Below are positions 42,967 to 52,431 of a DNA stretch of 64,000 nt, piece by piece. Both the position numbers and the translations under genes were made by a program. The stretch spans positions 62,001 through 126,000 of the forward strand of contig JABTUL010000003.1 in NCBI GenBank assembly GCA_015075425.1, given 5' to 3'. How positions within the stretch are numbered: the first letter of the stretch is position 1; every line of letters begins with the position of its first letter. The notes under the pieces were generated by a model. That model had not been told where the DNA came from. It saw only the letters and a list, made by a program, of their open reading frames with translations, and ran no database searches. This DNA comes from Spirochaetales bacterium. GTDB lineage: Bacteria > Spirochaetota > Leptospiria > Leptospirales > Leptonemataceae.

Positions 42967-45141
42967 TTATTTCATAACCATTCGGCTGATTCCGCGCCAG
43001 CCGGGGCCTGGCGGATTTTCCTTGAGTTTGATACAGCGCCGTACGTACATCTGCGGGACATTGTCATCAGGAAACTCCCGGGAAAGTTCCTGAAAGAGGG
43101 CCAGGGCGTGATCAAATTTGCCTATTTTGTAATAGCCCAGGGCCTCAAGGTAGCGGTCCAGGCCCTTTTCTTTGTCAATCAGCAGCGGCTCGGGGTCCCC
43201 ATCGAAAGCCTCATAAACAACAACGGGATTGGTCCGGCCCTTCACCCGCACCGTATCCACCTCCCGCAGGCGGAAATGATGGTGGGCCGGGAGCAGGGCG
43301 CGCACGGCATCGGAAATGAGAATGGATATCTTGAAGGTTTTGGTCATGGACTCCAGCCGACTGGCCAGATTTACCGTATCACCGATAACGGTGGTGTCGA
43401 GTCTGTCTTCTGACCCCACGGTGCCAAGCATCAGGTTGCCGCTGTGCAGTCCAATGCCCATGGTGATCGGGTCAAAACCTTGCTGAAGCCTGCTCTGATT
43501 GAAAGGATACAGGGCCCGGCGCATATCAATGGAAGCCTGCAAGGCGTCTGCCGCTGATTCTGGAAAAAGAGCCATAATGGCGTCGCCGATAAACTTATCA
43601 ATGAAACCGTGATTGGAATGGATCAAAGGCCCCATCTTTCTCAGATAGGAATTTAAGAAGCGAAAATTTTCCTCGGCAGTCATGCTCTCTGAGAGGGTGG
43701 TGAAGCCGCGAATATCGGTGAAGAGTACCGTGAAGTTTTTCTGTACAGCATCGCCCAGACCAACATCCACGATGCTCTCATGGCCCAGGAAGTTCAAGAA
43801 TTGCTTGGGCACAAAGCGAGCAAAAGAGTCCAGCATGATGCGCCGCGATTCCAGAAGTTCTGCCTGAGCTTCTTCCTTTTCCTTCTTCATGATATTGATG
43901 CGATCGGCCAGACCAAGAGAGAGCAAGATGACCTGAATGGCAAAACCGATCTGATCCGCCTGCTCGGTAAAAAAATTGAAGGGCAGGATCCCGGACCGAC
44001 TCAGTACCTGGACCACACCACCCAGGAAATACACAGTGAAGGCAATGTTAAAAAAACGTGCCGGCCGGTATCCTTTCAGGAAAGTCCGGTATCCAGTGGC
44101 ACCTGCTACCAGAACAAAAAGCGCTCCTCCAATGACCATGGCTCGCGAAGTGATTTCGTGGCTGAGGCCGGCAAGTGCGCCCACGGAAATGCCCAGTTCG
44201 AGCACCATGAGGGCCAGAATCACTCGATCAAGAACGGGAGCGGTTTCTCGAGTGTTCAGGAAATGTCGGGTAAACTGAAAGCCAAAGACGGTAAAAAGAC
44301 CGAGGAAGAAAGGAGCGGATTGGTGACCCCACCAGATGCTCTCGGGCCACAGGTACTGGAATGCATAGCCACGTAAATTCATCTGGAAGAGCGAATTGCA
44401 GAGGATGAAAGCGACATAGTGCAGATAGCCAGCGTCCCGCGTGGAAAGGTAAATGAAGAGATTGTAAAGAATCATAACAAGCATGATTCCGAAGTAAAGG
44501 CCGTAGCCGTACTGCTCATTGACTACTTTGTTGGTAAAAGAAAGATGTGTCTGCAGACTGAAAGGCAGGTCTGCCGTCCCGCTGGTCTGCACGCGAATAA
44601 AAAACTCTTTTTCACCCTCAAAGTCGGGTAAGCGGAAAACAACGTTCTTATAATTGTACTGTCGTTCCTTGAAAAGGTATTTGTCGCCCCCGGTGACTTT
44701 ATGATAGTTACCCTGACGATCCGGATAGTAAAACCATATGTAGTCCAGTGAGGGATAGCCTGCTTCCAGCAACCAGACCCGGGTGGTCATCCGATTGGGG
44801 TCCATCTGATTTTGGAGTTTGAAGCGCAACCAGTAGGCGGAGCTGGAAAAACCAAAGCTGGGCCGGAGCATATTGCTCTTCACAAATGCCAGCTCGCCCT
44901 GCCCGCGCAGCTCACGGAAAACGTCGGCTGTGCTCTTTGAGCCCTCGGGCTCAAGAACCACTTTGCGAGCCAGCGCCTGGATGTCGGAGAATTCCAGGGA
45001 GCCGGACGGATCCTCAAGGATGTCCACATAAAGTCCCAACCCCAGCCTCTGCTCGGTTCCCCGTAAGGAAAGAGGTGCACCGTCGATGAGAGTAAGGGTC
45101 AGAAAAAATAAGCACAGAGCCCGGATCACTGGCATCATCAT
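42967..45141 (-). CDS. 7TMR-DISM receptor adenylate cyclase
   Basis: About 724 residues from an ATG at 45141, giving a signal segment (MPVIRALCLFFLTLTLIDGA). An extracytoplasmic domain (about 30-190) holds RVWLLEAGYPSLDYIWFYYP and FFIRVQTSGTADLP, as in 7TMR-DISMED2. Seven helices span about 190-420, starting YGYGLYFGIMLVMILYN. A coiled helix follows, then a class III cyclase with VLFTDIRGFTTLSESM, DKFIGDAIMALF and TVIGDTVNLASRLES. It senses an extracellular ligand and makes cAMP. The C-terminal 60 residues resemble a TPR. Diverges from the phosphatase gene across 74 bp. Confidence 0.93.
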   Translation of the reverse strand: MMMPVIRALCLFFLTLTLIDGAPLSLRGTEQRLGLGLYVDILEDPSGSLEFSDIQALARKVVLEPEGSKSTADVFRELRGQGELAFVKSNMLRPSFGFSSSAYWLRFKLQNQMDPNRMTTRVWLLEAGYPSLDYIWFYYPDRQGNYHKVTGGDKYLFKERQYNYKNVVFRLPDFEGEKEFFIRVQTSGTADLPFSLQTHLSFTNKVVNEQYGYGLYFGIMLVMILYNLFIYLSTRDAGYLHYVAFILCNSLFQMNLRGYAFQYLWPESIWWGHQSAPFFLGLFTVFGFQFTRHFLNTRETAPVLDRVILALMVLELGISVGALAGLSHEITSRAMVIGGALFVLVAGATGYRTFLKGYRPARFFNIAFTVYFLGGVVQVLSRSGILPFNFFTEQADQIGFAIQVILLSLGLADRINIMKKEKEEAQAELLESRRIMLDSFARFVPKQFLNFLGHESIVDVGLGDAVQKNFTVLFTDIRGFTTLSESMTAEENFRFLNSYLRKMGPLIHSNHGFIDKFIGDAIMALFPESAADALQASIDMRRALYPFNQSRLQQGFDPITMGIGLHSGNLMLGTVGSEDRLDTTVIGDTVNLASRLESMTKTFKISILISDAVRALLPAHHHFRLREVDTVRVKGRTNPVVVYEAFDGDPEPLLIDKEKGLDRYLEALGYYKIGKFDHALALFQELSREFPDDNVPQMYVRRCIKLKENPPGPGWRGISRMVMK

Positions 45142-45215
45142 CGGATTCTGGCAAATGATCTCTGCAGCGCCACAAAAAAAGTTTGCCGCTCTCTTTCCAT
45201 TGCTCATCCTGCCTT

Positions 45216-47252
45216 ATGTCCACTTTAAGTCTTCTGCCGCAGACGTTCGTGGACCGTTGTCGGCTGGATGCTTTTGTAGAGCGGCTTCAGGAGGCTACTT
45301 CGCAAAGGGAAGTGGCCCGTCATATCGAAAGCCTGAGCGCTGAGCGCCTACGTCTCTGGAACGACTTACACACATTGCGCAAATTACCCGCAGAGGCTGA
45401 GTCTGTGTTAATCCAGGATTTAAGCCAGCGTTTCCAGGCGTACGGGCTCCTGCGGGAGACCGGGCGGGATTGTTTTACGGAATTGGTCCGCCGGCTCAGA
45501 CCCACTCCCGATGAAGATGCACCGGCGGAAACCCTCCTCGACTGGATAGCGGTTTATCTGAATCTGCTGCACTCCGGGCTTGCAGTCCACATTAAAGAAG
45601 AAATGACCGGATCTTACATCATTCGCCTGGACTACGGCCAGCCAGGCGAAACCCTCGTGGATTTTCTTTTCCAGCCATCTTTTCTTCGAGCTCTGCTGCA
45701 CTTCGCCGGTTTTACCGATTTTGAACTGACCCAGACTGTTACCATGCTTGCAACGTCGGCAATACCGGTTGATCTTCTGGTAGCGCCGGACCAATTGCAA
45801 ACGGGAGCCGACTTTGCGGCCTACCGTTTGCGAATTCCTGTCGAGCAACTACAAAGTCCTGTTTCCCGGCTCATTGATCCAGCGCGCAGTCCGGGCACAG
45901 ATATGAACGCCCGCTTTGTTGATGATGTGATGCAGCGTTCGGCGCGGATCTTGCAGGATAAGCGCGAGCTCCTGACCGCTGTGGAATATTTGAATATTGC
46001 CAACGATGAACTCGAACGGGAAATTCGTGCCAACAAAAGGGAACTGGAGATGGCCCGTAACATCCAGAAAGGCTTTGTGCCGCGAAGAATCCCTGACTGG
46101 AACGGACTGCAATTCTGGGTGAAATTCTATCCTCTGACAGAAGTGTCAGGAGATTTTTATGATTATTTCACTATAGGAAGTAACAAATTTGGCTTTATGG
46201 TCTGTGACGTATCCGGTCATGGAGTTCCGGCAGCACTGATCAGCGCCATTGCCAAGCTGAGTTTCAATAATCATCGCTACGACTCCCCCGCAGAAGTTTT
46301 TTCGCGGGTAAATTTGGATATCCTTAACTATGTGAAAACAGAGGGTTATCTGACTGGTTTTTATATGCTCATCGATGCCGATTACAACATCATTTACAGT
46401 CTGGCTGCTGCGCCACCGCCGCTTCTTTTGCGCAAGCGCACCGGTCAGGTAGAGCGTCTGGAATGCAAAGGGACGTTGATCGGTATGTTCACAGACGCCG
46501 GCAAGTACTATGAGGATCAGCAGGTCAGGCTGGAGCCCGGGGATAAATTATTCATCTTCACCGATGGGCTGATTGAAATTCAAAATGATAAGGAAGAACG
46601 GCTGGGTGAAGAAAGGCTGTTTAGCGTGATTGCCGAGACGTCCAGCATGGACCTGAAGGCCGCCGCCGAACATGTAATGCAGTTTTACAATCGTTTCCAT
46701 CTGGGCATGGATGCCACGGATGATTTGACCCTGATTGCGGTGGGCCTGAGCGAGCAGGTAGCCGAATTCCAGCAGCATATTTCCCGTGCGCGGCGGCGGG
46801 CGCAGGCCGATGATTTTGCCGGAGCTGCTCGTGAGCTGAAATCGGCCCATGCTATTCTTCCGGGGCATACGGGAACGCTCTTTATGCTCGGTCGCACCCA
46901 GCGTCGGATCCGGGACTTCACGGGAGCTATCGCCACTCTTGAGGAATACAACACTCTGCGGCCTTACAACGCTGACAGCTACCGACTGATGGGAGAATGC
47001 CATCTGTATCTGGGGAATCTGGACCTGGCCCGACAGCACCTGGAAAAATCGATCAGTCTGCGTCCAGAAAATCCGGCCGCTCTTTACCACCTGGGTCGCC
47101 TGCATCTGCGCCTGGGAAGGATTGCAGAGGCTGAACTCATTTCCGGTCAATTGCAGGCTCTGCGGCCGGGCAAAAAGAAAACGATGGATCTGCAACTGCG
47201 ACTGCGGGCGGCAAAGGAAGGTAAAGACTTGTCAGAAGATCCCCTCGACTGA
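45216..47252 (+). CDS. SpoIIE-family PP2C phosphatase with C-terminal TPR repeats
   Basis: 678 residues from an ATG at 45216. The N-terminal 260 residues are an unrecognised sensor-like region. A coiled helix (LEREIRANKRELEMARNIQK) leads into the phosphatase: TEVSGDFYDYFTIG, MVCDVSGHGVPAALISA, FTDGLIEIQNDKEE and ATDDLTLIAVGL give the metal-binding Asp residues. After residue 560 come TPR repeats, for example LFMLGRTQRRIRDFTGAIATL and DSYRLMGECHLYLGNLDLA. Such phosphatases dephosphorylate STAS proteins to release sigma factors. TPR addition suggests partner recruitment. Followed by ttcA after 12 nt. Confidence 0.93.
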   Translation: MSTLSLLPQTFVDRCRLDAFVERLQEATSQREVARHIESLSAERLRLWNDLHTLRKLPAEAESVLIQDLSQRFQAYGLLRETGRDCFTELVRRLRPTPDEDAPAETLLDWIAVYLNLLHSGLAVHIKEEMTGSYIIRLDYGQPGETLVDFLFQPSFLRALLHFAGFTDFELTQTVTMLATSAIPVDLLVAPDQLQTGADFAAYRLRIPVEQLQSPVSRLIDPARSPGTDMNARFVDDVMQRSARILQDKRELLTAVEYLNIANDELEREIRANKRELEMARNIQKGFVPRRIPDWNGLQFWVKFYPLTEVSGDFYDYFTIGSNKFGFMVCDVSGHGVPAALISAIAKLSFNNHRYDSPAEVFSRVNLDILNYVKTEGYLTGFYMLIDADYNIIYSLAAAPPPLLLRKRTGQVERLECKGTLIGMFTDAGKYYEDQQVRLEPGDKLFIFTDGLIEIQNDKEERLGEERLFSVIAETSSMDLKAAAEHVMQFYNRFHLGMDATDDLTLIAVGLSEQVAEFQQHISRARRRAQADDFAGAARELKSAHAILPGHTGTLFMLGRTQRRIRDFTGAIATLEEYNTLRPYNADSYRLMGECHLYLGNLDLARQHLEKSISLRPENPAALYHLGRLHLRLGRIAEAELISGQLQALRPGKKKTMDLQLRLRAAKEGKDLSEDPLD

Positions 47253-47264
47253 TTCTGGCCTGCT

Positions 47265-48044
47265 TTGAAAACCCTCTCACGGACAGGAGTGAAGATCAAT
47301 CATGCCATGGGGCAGGCATTGCATCGTTATGGTATGATCCAGGAAGGGGACCGGATTCTCGTTGCTGTCAGCGGCGGCAAAGACAGTCTTTGTATGCTGC
47401 ATTTCCTGGAGGAGTTCCGCCGCAAGGCTCCCGTTTCTTTTGAGTTGCTTGCCTTTCACCTGGACCAGGCCCAGCCCGGTTACCCGGACCGGATCATGCC
47501 GGAGCTTTTCGCAGACTGGGGGATTCCACACCGGATCGAGCGGGTGGATACCTATTCCATTGTCCAGGAAAAAGTAGAAAAAGGGAAAACAACCTGCTCC
47601 CTTTGCAGTCGCTTGCGGCGCGGTATTCTGTACCGCGTGGCTTGTGAAGAAGGCTGCAACAAACTGGCCCTGGGCCACCATCGTGACGATGTGCTGCAGA
47701 CCTTTCTCTTGAACGCATTTTTTAGCGGCAAACTTGGCAGCATGCCCCCGATCTATCGGTCGCGAGAAGAAGTGGTTGTCATCCGTCCACTCATCGAAGT
47801 GGCAGAGGTAGATCTTGCGCAGTTCGCATCCGAGCAGGGCTGGCCCATTGTGCCCTGCAACCTGTGCGGATCTCAGGAGGGCCTCAAGCGACAGGCCATG
47901 GAAACACTCCTGTCCGATCTCGAAACTCGCTATCCCCAGGTGCGCCAGTCCCTCTTCCGGGCCCTGGGCAACCCCCATCTGGAGGAACTGCTGGATAAGG
48001 AATTGTGGGCCCGTCCAGAAATGGCCCGCAGCGCCCTCGATTGA
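47265..48044 (+). CDS. ttcA: TtcA-like tRNA 2-thiocytidine synthetase
   Basis: 259 residues from a TTG at 47265. The PP-loop SGGKDS sits at 36-41. The cysteines of TtcA are visible in KTTCSLCSRLRRGILYRVA and PCNLCGSQEGLKRQ. KLALGHHRDDVLQTFLLNAF is the family's HHxDD region, and IRPLIEVAEVDLAQFA follows. TtcA thiolates cytidine 32 in tRNA using an iron-sulfur cluster. The pattern of two CxxC motifs distinguishes it from TilS, which lacks them. Confidence 0.92.
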   Translation: MKTLSRTGVKINHAMGQALHRYGMIQEGDRILVAVSGGKDSLCMLHFLEEFRRKAPVSFELLAFHLDQAQPGYPDRIMPELFADWGIPHRIERVDTYSIVQEKVEKGKTTCSLCSRLRRGILYRVACEEGCNKLALGHHRDDVLQTFLLNAFFSGKLGSMPPIYRSREEVVVIRPLIEVAEVDLAQFASEQGWPIVPCNLCGSQEGLKRQAMETLLSDLETRYPQVRQSLFRALGNPHLEELLDKELWARPEMARSALD

Positions 48045-48085
48045 AAAAGGTTGCCTGGACCGCTTGAATTGGGACTGTGCCCTCC

Positions 48086-48607
48086 ATGAAGATTGCACCG
48101 GGAAAGATAGCACCGGCCGTGGTTGCCGTTCTGGCAGTGATCATTCTGGCATTGCCTTCCGTGCTGCCGGATTCCTACCGCGCCGCCCATGAAGAGCAAA
48201 TAGCCGTTCCGCTGGATCGGGTTTACAGCCATTTGAACAATCTCAAAAACTGGAATGAATGGACGCAAATGCATGCGGGAGCAGAGGGCCTTGAATTTTT
48301 CTATCCGCTCACGCTTGAAGGGCAGGGCTCAATCATGCAATGGGTTGGAGAAACAACTTCAGGTCAGCTGGTGTTTGAGGCCGTTGAAAAAAATAAGAAG
48401 ATAGAGTATAATGTATACATAGACCGCGATCGTGACTCAAAAGGGAGTATTGCGCTTGAGGAGTCTACCGGGGGCACTGTGGTTCGCTGGGAAGTTTCCG
48501 GAAAATTGCCCTACTTTCGTCGCTATGTCGGCCTTTTTTATGGCAGCACCATTAAGGGCCAGATGGAATCGGCCCTGCTCCGCCTGAAACAGCTTCTGGA
48601 AAAATAG
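48086..48607 (+). CDS. Membrane-anchored SRPBCC/polyketide-cyclase-like protein
   Basis: 173 residues from the ATG at 48086. An N-terminal hydrophobic anchor (APAVVAVLAVIILALPSVL) precedes an SRPBCC domain: YRAAHEEQIAVPLDRVYSHL, LKNWNEWTQMH, GGTVVRWEVSGKLPYF and a closing helix MESALLRLKQLLEK. It would bind a hydrophobic ligand in the envelope. No catalytic motif. It is the gene between ttcA and an aminotransferase, 2 nt from the latter, and likely co-transcribed with both. Confidence 0.72.
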   Translation: MKIAPGKIAPAVVAVLAVIILALPSVLPDSYRAAHEEQIAVPLDRVYSHLNNLKNWNEWTQMHAGAEGLEFFYPLTLEGQGSIMQWVGETTSGQLVFEAVEKNKKIEYNVYIDRDRDSKGSIALEESTGGTVVRWEVSGKLPYFRRYVGLFYGSTIKGQMESALLRLKQLLEK

Positions 48608-48609
48608 TA

Positions 48610-49869
48610 ATGAAAGATTTACCCCGTCCGCAACTGGAACAAAGACTTGCGGAGCTGACACTGGAACTCAGTCGCGAGGCTGACCGTGGCCTCAAGCTCG
48701 ATATGACCCGCGGTAAACCTTCTGCGGAACAGCTGGATCTTTCCCTGCCCCTCCTGTCAATGCCAGGTGAAAAGAACTTTCGCTCCGGTGATGGAACCGA
48801 TCTACGCAACTACGGGGGGCTTGAAGGTCTGAAGGAGGCACGTCAGCTGATGGCCACGCTTCTCGACGCACCGGCTGAGCAGGTGATCATCGGCGGGAAT
48901 TCCAGTTTGCAGCTCATGCATGATACGCTGGTGCGCGCTCTCCTCTTTGGTGTCCCCGGCGGGACTCCCTGGCGCGCACCGCTCAAATTTCTCTGCCCTG
49001 TTCCAGGCTACGATCGGCATTTTGCTTTATGCGAGACGCTTGGGATAGAGATGCTGCCCGTGCGGCTTCTGGACAATGGACCGGACATGAATCAGGTAGA
49101 GGATCTCATTCGCGACCCGGCAGTGAAAGGGATCTGGTGTGTACCCAAATATGGCAACCCCACCGGTTCTGTTTACAGCCGTGAAGTTGTCGAGCGGCTG
49201 GCCCGCATGAAAACGGCTGCAGCTGATTTTCGCATATTCTGGGACAATGCCTATGCTCTCCACCACCTCTATTTTCCTGGAGCAATCATCGGGAACATTC
49301 TGGAACTTTGCGCGCAGCACGGCCATCCCGATCGTGCCATCGTTTTTGCCTCGACCAGCAAGATCAGTTTTGCCGGGGCCGGCCTTTCGGCCATGGCCGG
49401 AAGTGAAAGCAATGTAAAGCACGCATTGAAATACATGGCTTTTCAGACCATCGGACCGGATAAGATTAATCAGTGGCGGCACGTGCAATTTTTTCGCGAT
49501 GGGGCGGGGCTCACAGAGCACATGCAAAAGCATGCACATATTTTACGGCCTCGCTTTGCGGCCGTGGAGCGTATCTTTGCCGCACAGCTCGGGGGCAAAG
49601 GAATTGCCCGGTGGACCGCGCCTCATGGCGGCTATTTCGTCAGCCTGAATGTTTTTCCCGGGACGGCGAAACGGGTGGTGGCGCTCTGTGCCGGAGCCGG
49701 GGTGAAATTGACGCCAGCCGGTGCGACTTTCCCTTATGGAAAGGATCCTGAGGATTCCAATTTGAGGATTGCCCCAACGCTGCCTCCGCTTGCGGAAATC
49801 GAAGATGCCATGAAGATTGTGTGCCTGGCCGTGGAAATGGCGGCGACAGAAAAAATTCTGGCCGGCTGA
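48610..49869 (+). CDS. Aminotransferase, aspartate-type (fold I)
   Basis: 419 residues. It starts with a helical N-terminus, then LKLDMTRGKPSAEQLDLS, RNYGGLEGLKEARQLMATLL, and VIIGGNSSLQLMHDTLVR, as in the aspartate aminotransferase subgroup known from Corynebacterium (PF12897-like). PLP-binding motifs are WCVPKYGNPTGSVYS, FRIFWDNAYALHHL and ASTSKISFAGAGLSAM with the Schiff-base Lys. It ends NLRIAPTLPPLAEIEDAM with the substrate Arg. Likely reaction: aspartate and 2-oxoglutarate to oxaloacetate and glutamate, but another amino acid is possible. The 5S rRNA gene follows after about 43 nt. Confidence 0.88.
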   Translation: MKDLPRPQLEQRLAELTLELSREADRGLKLDMTRGKPSAEQLDLSLPLLSMPGEKNFRSGDGTDLRNYGGLEGLKEARQLMATLLDAPAEQVIIGGNSSLQLMHDTLVRALLFGVPGGTPWRAPLKFLCPVPGYDRHFALCETLGIEMLPVRLLDNGPDMNQVEDLIRDPAVKGIWCVPKYGNPTGSVYSREVVERLARMKTAAADFRIFWDNAYALHHLYFPGAIIGNILELCAQHGHPDRAIVFASTSKISFAGAGLSAMAGSESNVKHALKYMAFQTIGPDKINQWRHVQFFRDGAGLTEHMQKHAHILRPRFAAVERIFAAQLGGKGIARWTAPHGGYFVSLNVFPGTAKRVVALCAGAGVKLTPAGATFPYGKDPEDSNLRIAPTLPPLAEIEDAMKIVCLAVEMAATEKILAG

Positions 49870-49912
49870 TCCTTTTTTCCTTTACAGAGGCGGCCTGGCA
49901 GAAATCCTGACC

Positions 49913-50032
<120 letters not shown>

Positions 50033-50068
50033 AGCAATCCTTAATACAGTACAACAAACCGCCGCCCA

Positions 50069-51568
50069 TCAGGGCGGTGCTATTTCGTCGTTGCGTAGAA
50101 ACACAGCAAACTCAGGATTTCTCCCGGCAAGGCCAGATATATCCACATCGCGGCGGGCATGCTCCCAGTAGTCCGCGTTTTTGCTGGTGAGAAATGCTAT
50201 AAGTTCGCGGGTTTCGCGAACATCGCCGCGTCGTGCGTGGATGCGTGCCCTTTCAAAGTAGGCGCGCAGGTCCGTTTTGATCAGGGCAAGGCTACTGAGG
50301 GCCCGATCCGTTTGTCCGGCCTCCAGATAAAGCAGAGCGTGGTAGTAATTTTGCTCATTGAGCGCACTTTTGCTGTTGTAGGGCAGGCTGCTATGCTGGG
50401 TCAATTCCACCTGAACCAGCTTCGCATCTACTTCACCAAGGAGTCTTGCACAATCCTCCCGGGCACCTGCCTTACAGGATAGTTTGGCGAGAGCATGCAG
50501 GGCTGTGTCATTGCGCAGGACGCTCTTTTCCCCGCGGTAGATTTCCTCCATTTTTTGCAGTTCCGAACGGGCCCGGTCAAGCTTGCCCGCTTTCAAAGCG
50601 GACAGTCCCAGAGCCATGTGCAAATCGGGATGATTTTCCCCGGCCTGCTGCAGCCGAAGTGCCTGAATTTCTGCGGCAGCCAATTCTTCCGCCAGAATAT
50701 GATAGCGGACCATGGCAATGCGCGCCCTTGAGCTTTCCCCCGCTTGCAGGGATTTCTCCAGCGCCAGGCGAGCCTCATCAAGATTGCCCAGCTCAAGGTA
50801 AGCCAGTCCGCGGCCCAGAGAAACTGTGGAGAGCCACTTCTTTCCCTTCTCTTCCTGCAGGGCATCCGATTTTTGAAAGGAATCCAGAGCCTTCTGGTAG
50901 GCACCCAGATGATAAAGGCAAACAGCATGTTTGTAGTGATACTCCCAGCGTTCCCCGGAAGAAATGAGCTGCTGCAGTTCACGCGCGGCCTGTGTGTAAT
51001 CGCGCAGCTCCATGAGCTCCAGAGCCAGTTTCCAGCGAACCTGATGGAAAGCCGGTCGTAACGTCAGGGCATTTGCGTACTCACGTGCCGCCAGAGCATG
51101 TTTCTTTTGTCTGCTGTATTCTTCTGCGGAACGCACATGTTCTTCAAAGCGCCCTCGCGCAGGGTCACGGGATGCTTCAGCCTGAGATAGCATTGCGGCC
51201 ACACGGGAGTTGGGCTTGAATCTTTGAAAGCGCGAGGCATAGATGTAAAGGTTTTCCCAGTCGTTCTGGTAGCGATAGTGAAGGACCAGCCGCCAGAACG
51301 CTTTTTCCTTTAAGTCCGCAGTCATGGCCAGTCCCACAGCCCGGCCATAGGCCTGCATGGCCTCTCCCTTGCGCCCCTGGTTTTCATGCATGTAACCGAT
51401 GTAGAACAGGGGATCGCCGTTGCCTGGATTCTCTTTCAGGGCCTGTTGGAAAAGGGTGTGTGCGGTTTTGTAGTCACGACGACTGAAAGCGCGCTTCCCG
51501 TCCTGGTAAGCGTTCGCGAAAAGGCCGTGGGCCCAGAGCAGTGCGAAAATGAAGAAACTCCGTCGCAC
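50069..51568 (-). CDS. Exported TPR-repeat protein
   Basis: 499 residues. A signal peptide (MRRSFFIFALLWAHGLFANA) is followed by TPR units throughout: YKTAHTLFQQALKENPGN, FYIGYMHENQGRKGEAMQAY, AREYANALTLRPAFHQVRWK, LGAYQKALDSFQKSDALQEE, GNLDEARLALEKSLQAGESS and AGKLDRARSELQKMEEIY. TPRs mediate protein contacts. It would act in the periplasm or outer membrane. The end lies close to the 5S gene on the opposite strand. A small membrane protein gene is 39 nt upstream on the same strand. Confidence 0.85.
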   Translation of the reverse strand: MRRSFFIFALLWAHGLFANAYQDGKRAFSRRDYKTAHTLFQQALKENPGNGDPLFYIGYMHENQGRKGEAMQAYGRAVGLAMTADLKEKAFWRLVLHYRYQNDWENLYIYASRFQRFKPNSRVAAMLSQAEASRDPARGRFEEHVRSAEEYSRQKKHALAAREYANALTLRPAFHQVRWKLALELMELRDYTQAARELQQLISSGERWEYHYKHAVCLYHLGAYQKALDSFQKSDALQEEKGKKWLSTVSLGRGLAYLELGNLDEARLALEKSLQAGESSRARIAMVRYHILAEELAAAEIQALRLQQAGENHPDLHMALGLSALKAGKLDRARSELQKMEEIYRGEKSVLRNDTALHALAKLSCKAGAREDCARLLGEVDAKLVQVELTQHSSLPYNSKSALNEQNYYHALLYLEAGQTDRALSSLALIKTDLRAYFERARIHARRGDVRETRELIAFLTSKNADYWEHARRDVDISGLAGRNPEFAVFLRNDEIAPP

Positions 51569-51607
51569 GTGGCAGTTTCACAGGAGGGCCAGAGCGCGAA
51601 AGCAGTT

Positions 51608-51892
51608 TTATGGCTCCTCAGATTCTGGCTTTTCTATGGATTGCATTGCTTTATGTGCCTGGTAGTGCAGGCAGCTTCCCACACCTGCCTGGATGATGAT
51701 TGCGCTGATTACGATGGCAATTGTTTTACGCAGAGGACCGCGATGGTCTGCACCTCCCAGCAGGTACAGGCAGTAGATGAGCAAAAGGAATCCAGCGGAA
51801 AAAAAAAGCGCCATAAAAAGCGGAAAAAAAGCCCAGATGAGGAGCCACCAGGAGAGGGCGCGCAAAAGAAAAAGGTGGCTATTTTTTTGCAT
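51608..51892 (-). CDS. Small membrane protein
   Basis: 94 residues with three hydrophobic segments: WLLIWAFFPLFMALFFSAG, FLLLIYCLYLLGG and TIAIVISAIIIQAGVGSCL. The first two are nearly continuous and may form a re-entrant pair. The C-terminal tail is charged, EKPESEEP. No known family. It lies 39 nt upstream of the exported TPR protein on the same strand and diverges from tpx across 29 bp, so the two promoters must be tightly packed. Confidence 0.55.
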   Translation of the reverse strand: MQKNSHLFLLRALSWWLLIWAFFPLFMALFFSAGFLLLIYCLYLLGGADHRGPLRKTIAIVISAIIIQAGVGSCLHYQAHKAMQSIEKPESEEP

Positions 51893-51921
51893 TTCATAGC
51901 CATGCTCCTGCGAGGAGAATT

Positions 51922-52431
51922 ATGGCAAGTGTAACACTCAAAGGCAATACGATTGCACTCGGCGGGAATCTGCCCGGTGTGGGAGAGAAAGCTCCAGATT
52001 TCAAACTGGTTACCCAGGAGTTGAAGGAAATCGGCCTCAAGGATTTTGCGGGCAAAGTGAAGGTCATCCTGTCCGTGCCCAGCCTGGATACGGCAGTTTG
52101 CGCCAGGGAAACCCGGGAATTCAACCAGCTGATGGGCAATTTGAATCATGTTTCTGTGATAGTGGCCTCAGGCGACCTGCCTTTTGCCATGAAGCGCTAC
52201 TGCGCTGCGGAAGGTGTGGAGAATGTGGTTACCGGTTCGCAGTACAGGGACCAGAATTTCAGTAAAGCCTACGGCGTTCATATCACGGAAGGCGGATTGC
52301 AGGGGCTGTGTGCTCGAGCGGTTTTTGTTCTGGATCAGAACGATCATCTGGCCCACGTTGAGCTGGTTGCGGACATCGGTAGTGAGCCGGATTACCAGAA
52401 AGCGCTGGAAGCAGTAAAACGACTCGGATGA
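51922..52431 (+). CDS. tpx: Thiol peroxidase (Tpx)
   Basis: 169 residues, usual length. Atypical 2-Cys peroxiredoxin that reduces peroxides with thioredoxin. The peroxidatic Cys is C60 in SVPSLDTAVCARET and the resolving Cys is C94 in MKRYCAAEGV. LKGNTIALGGNLPGVGEKA at the N-terminus and GLCARAVFVLDQNDHL in the C-terminal half are characteristic. ATG at 51922 with AGGAG upstream. The end overlaps the Yip1-like gene by 4 nt. Confidence 0.95.
   Translation: MASVTLKGNTIALGGNLPGVGEKAPDFKLVTQELKEIGLKDFAGKVKVILSVPSLDTAVCARETREFNQLMGNLNHVSVIVASGDLPFAMKRYCAAEGVENVVTGSQYRDQNFSKAYGVHITEGGLQGLCARAVFVLDQNDHLAHVELVADIGSEPDYQKALEAVKRLG

Noticed and set aside
50053-50085. GC hairpin after the 5S gene as an intrinsic terminator
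   Set aside because: ACCGCCGCCC and GGGCGGT can pair for 6-8 bp, but there is no T-run and it overlaps the 3' end of the TPR gene; too weak to list.
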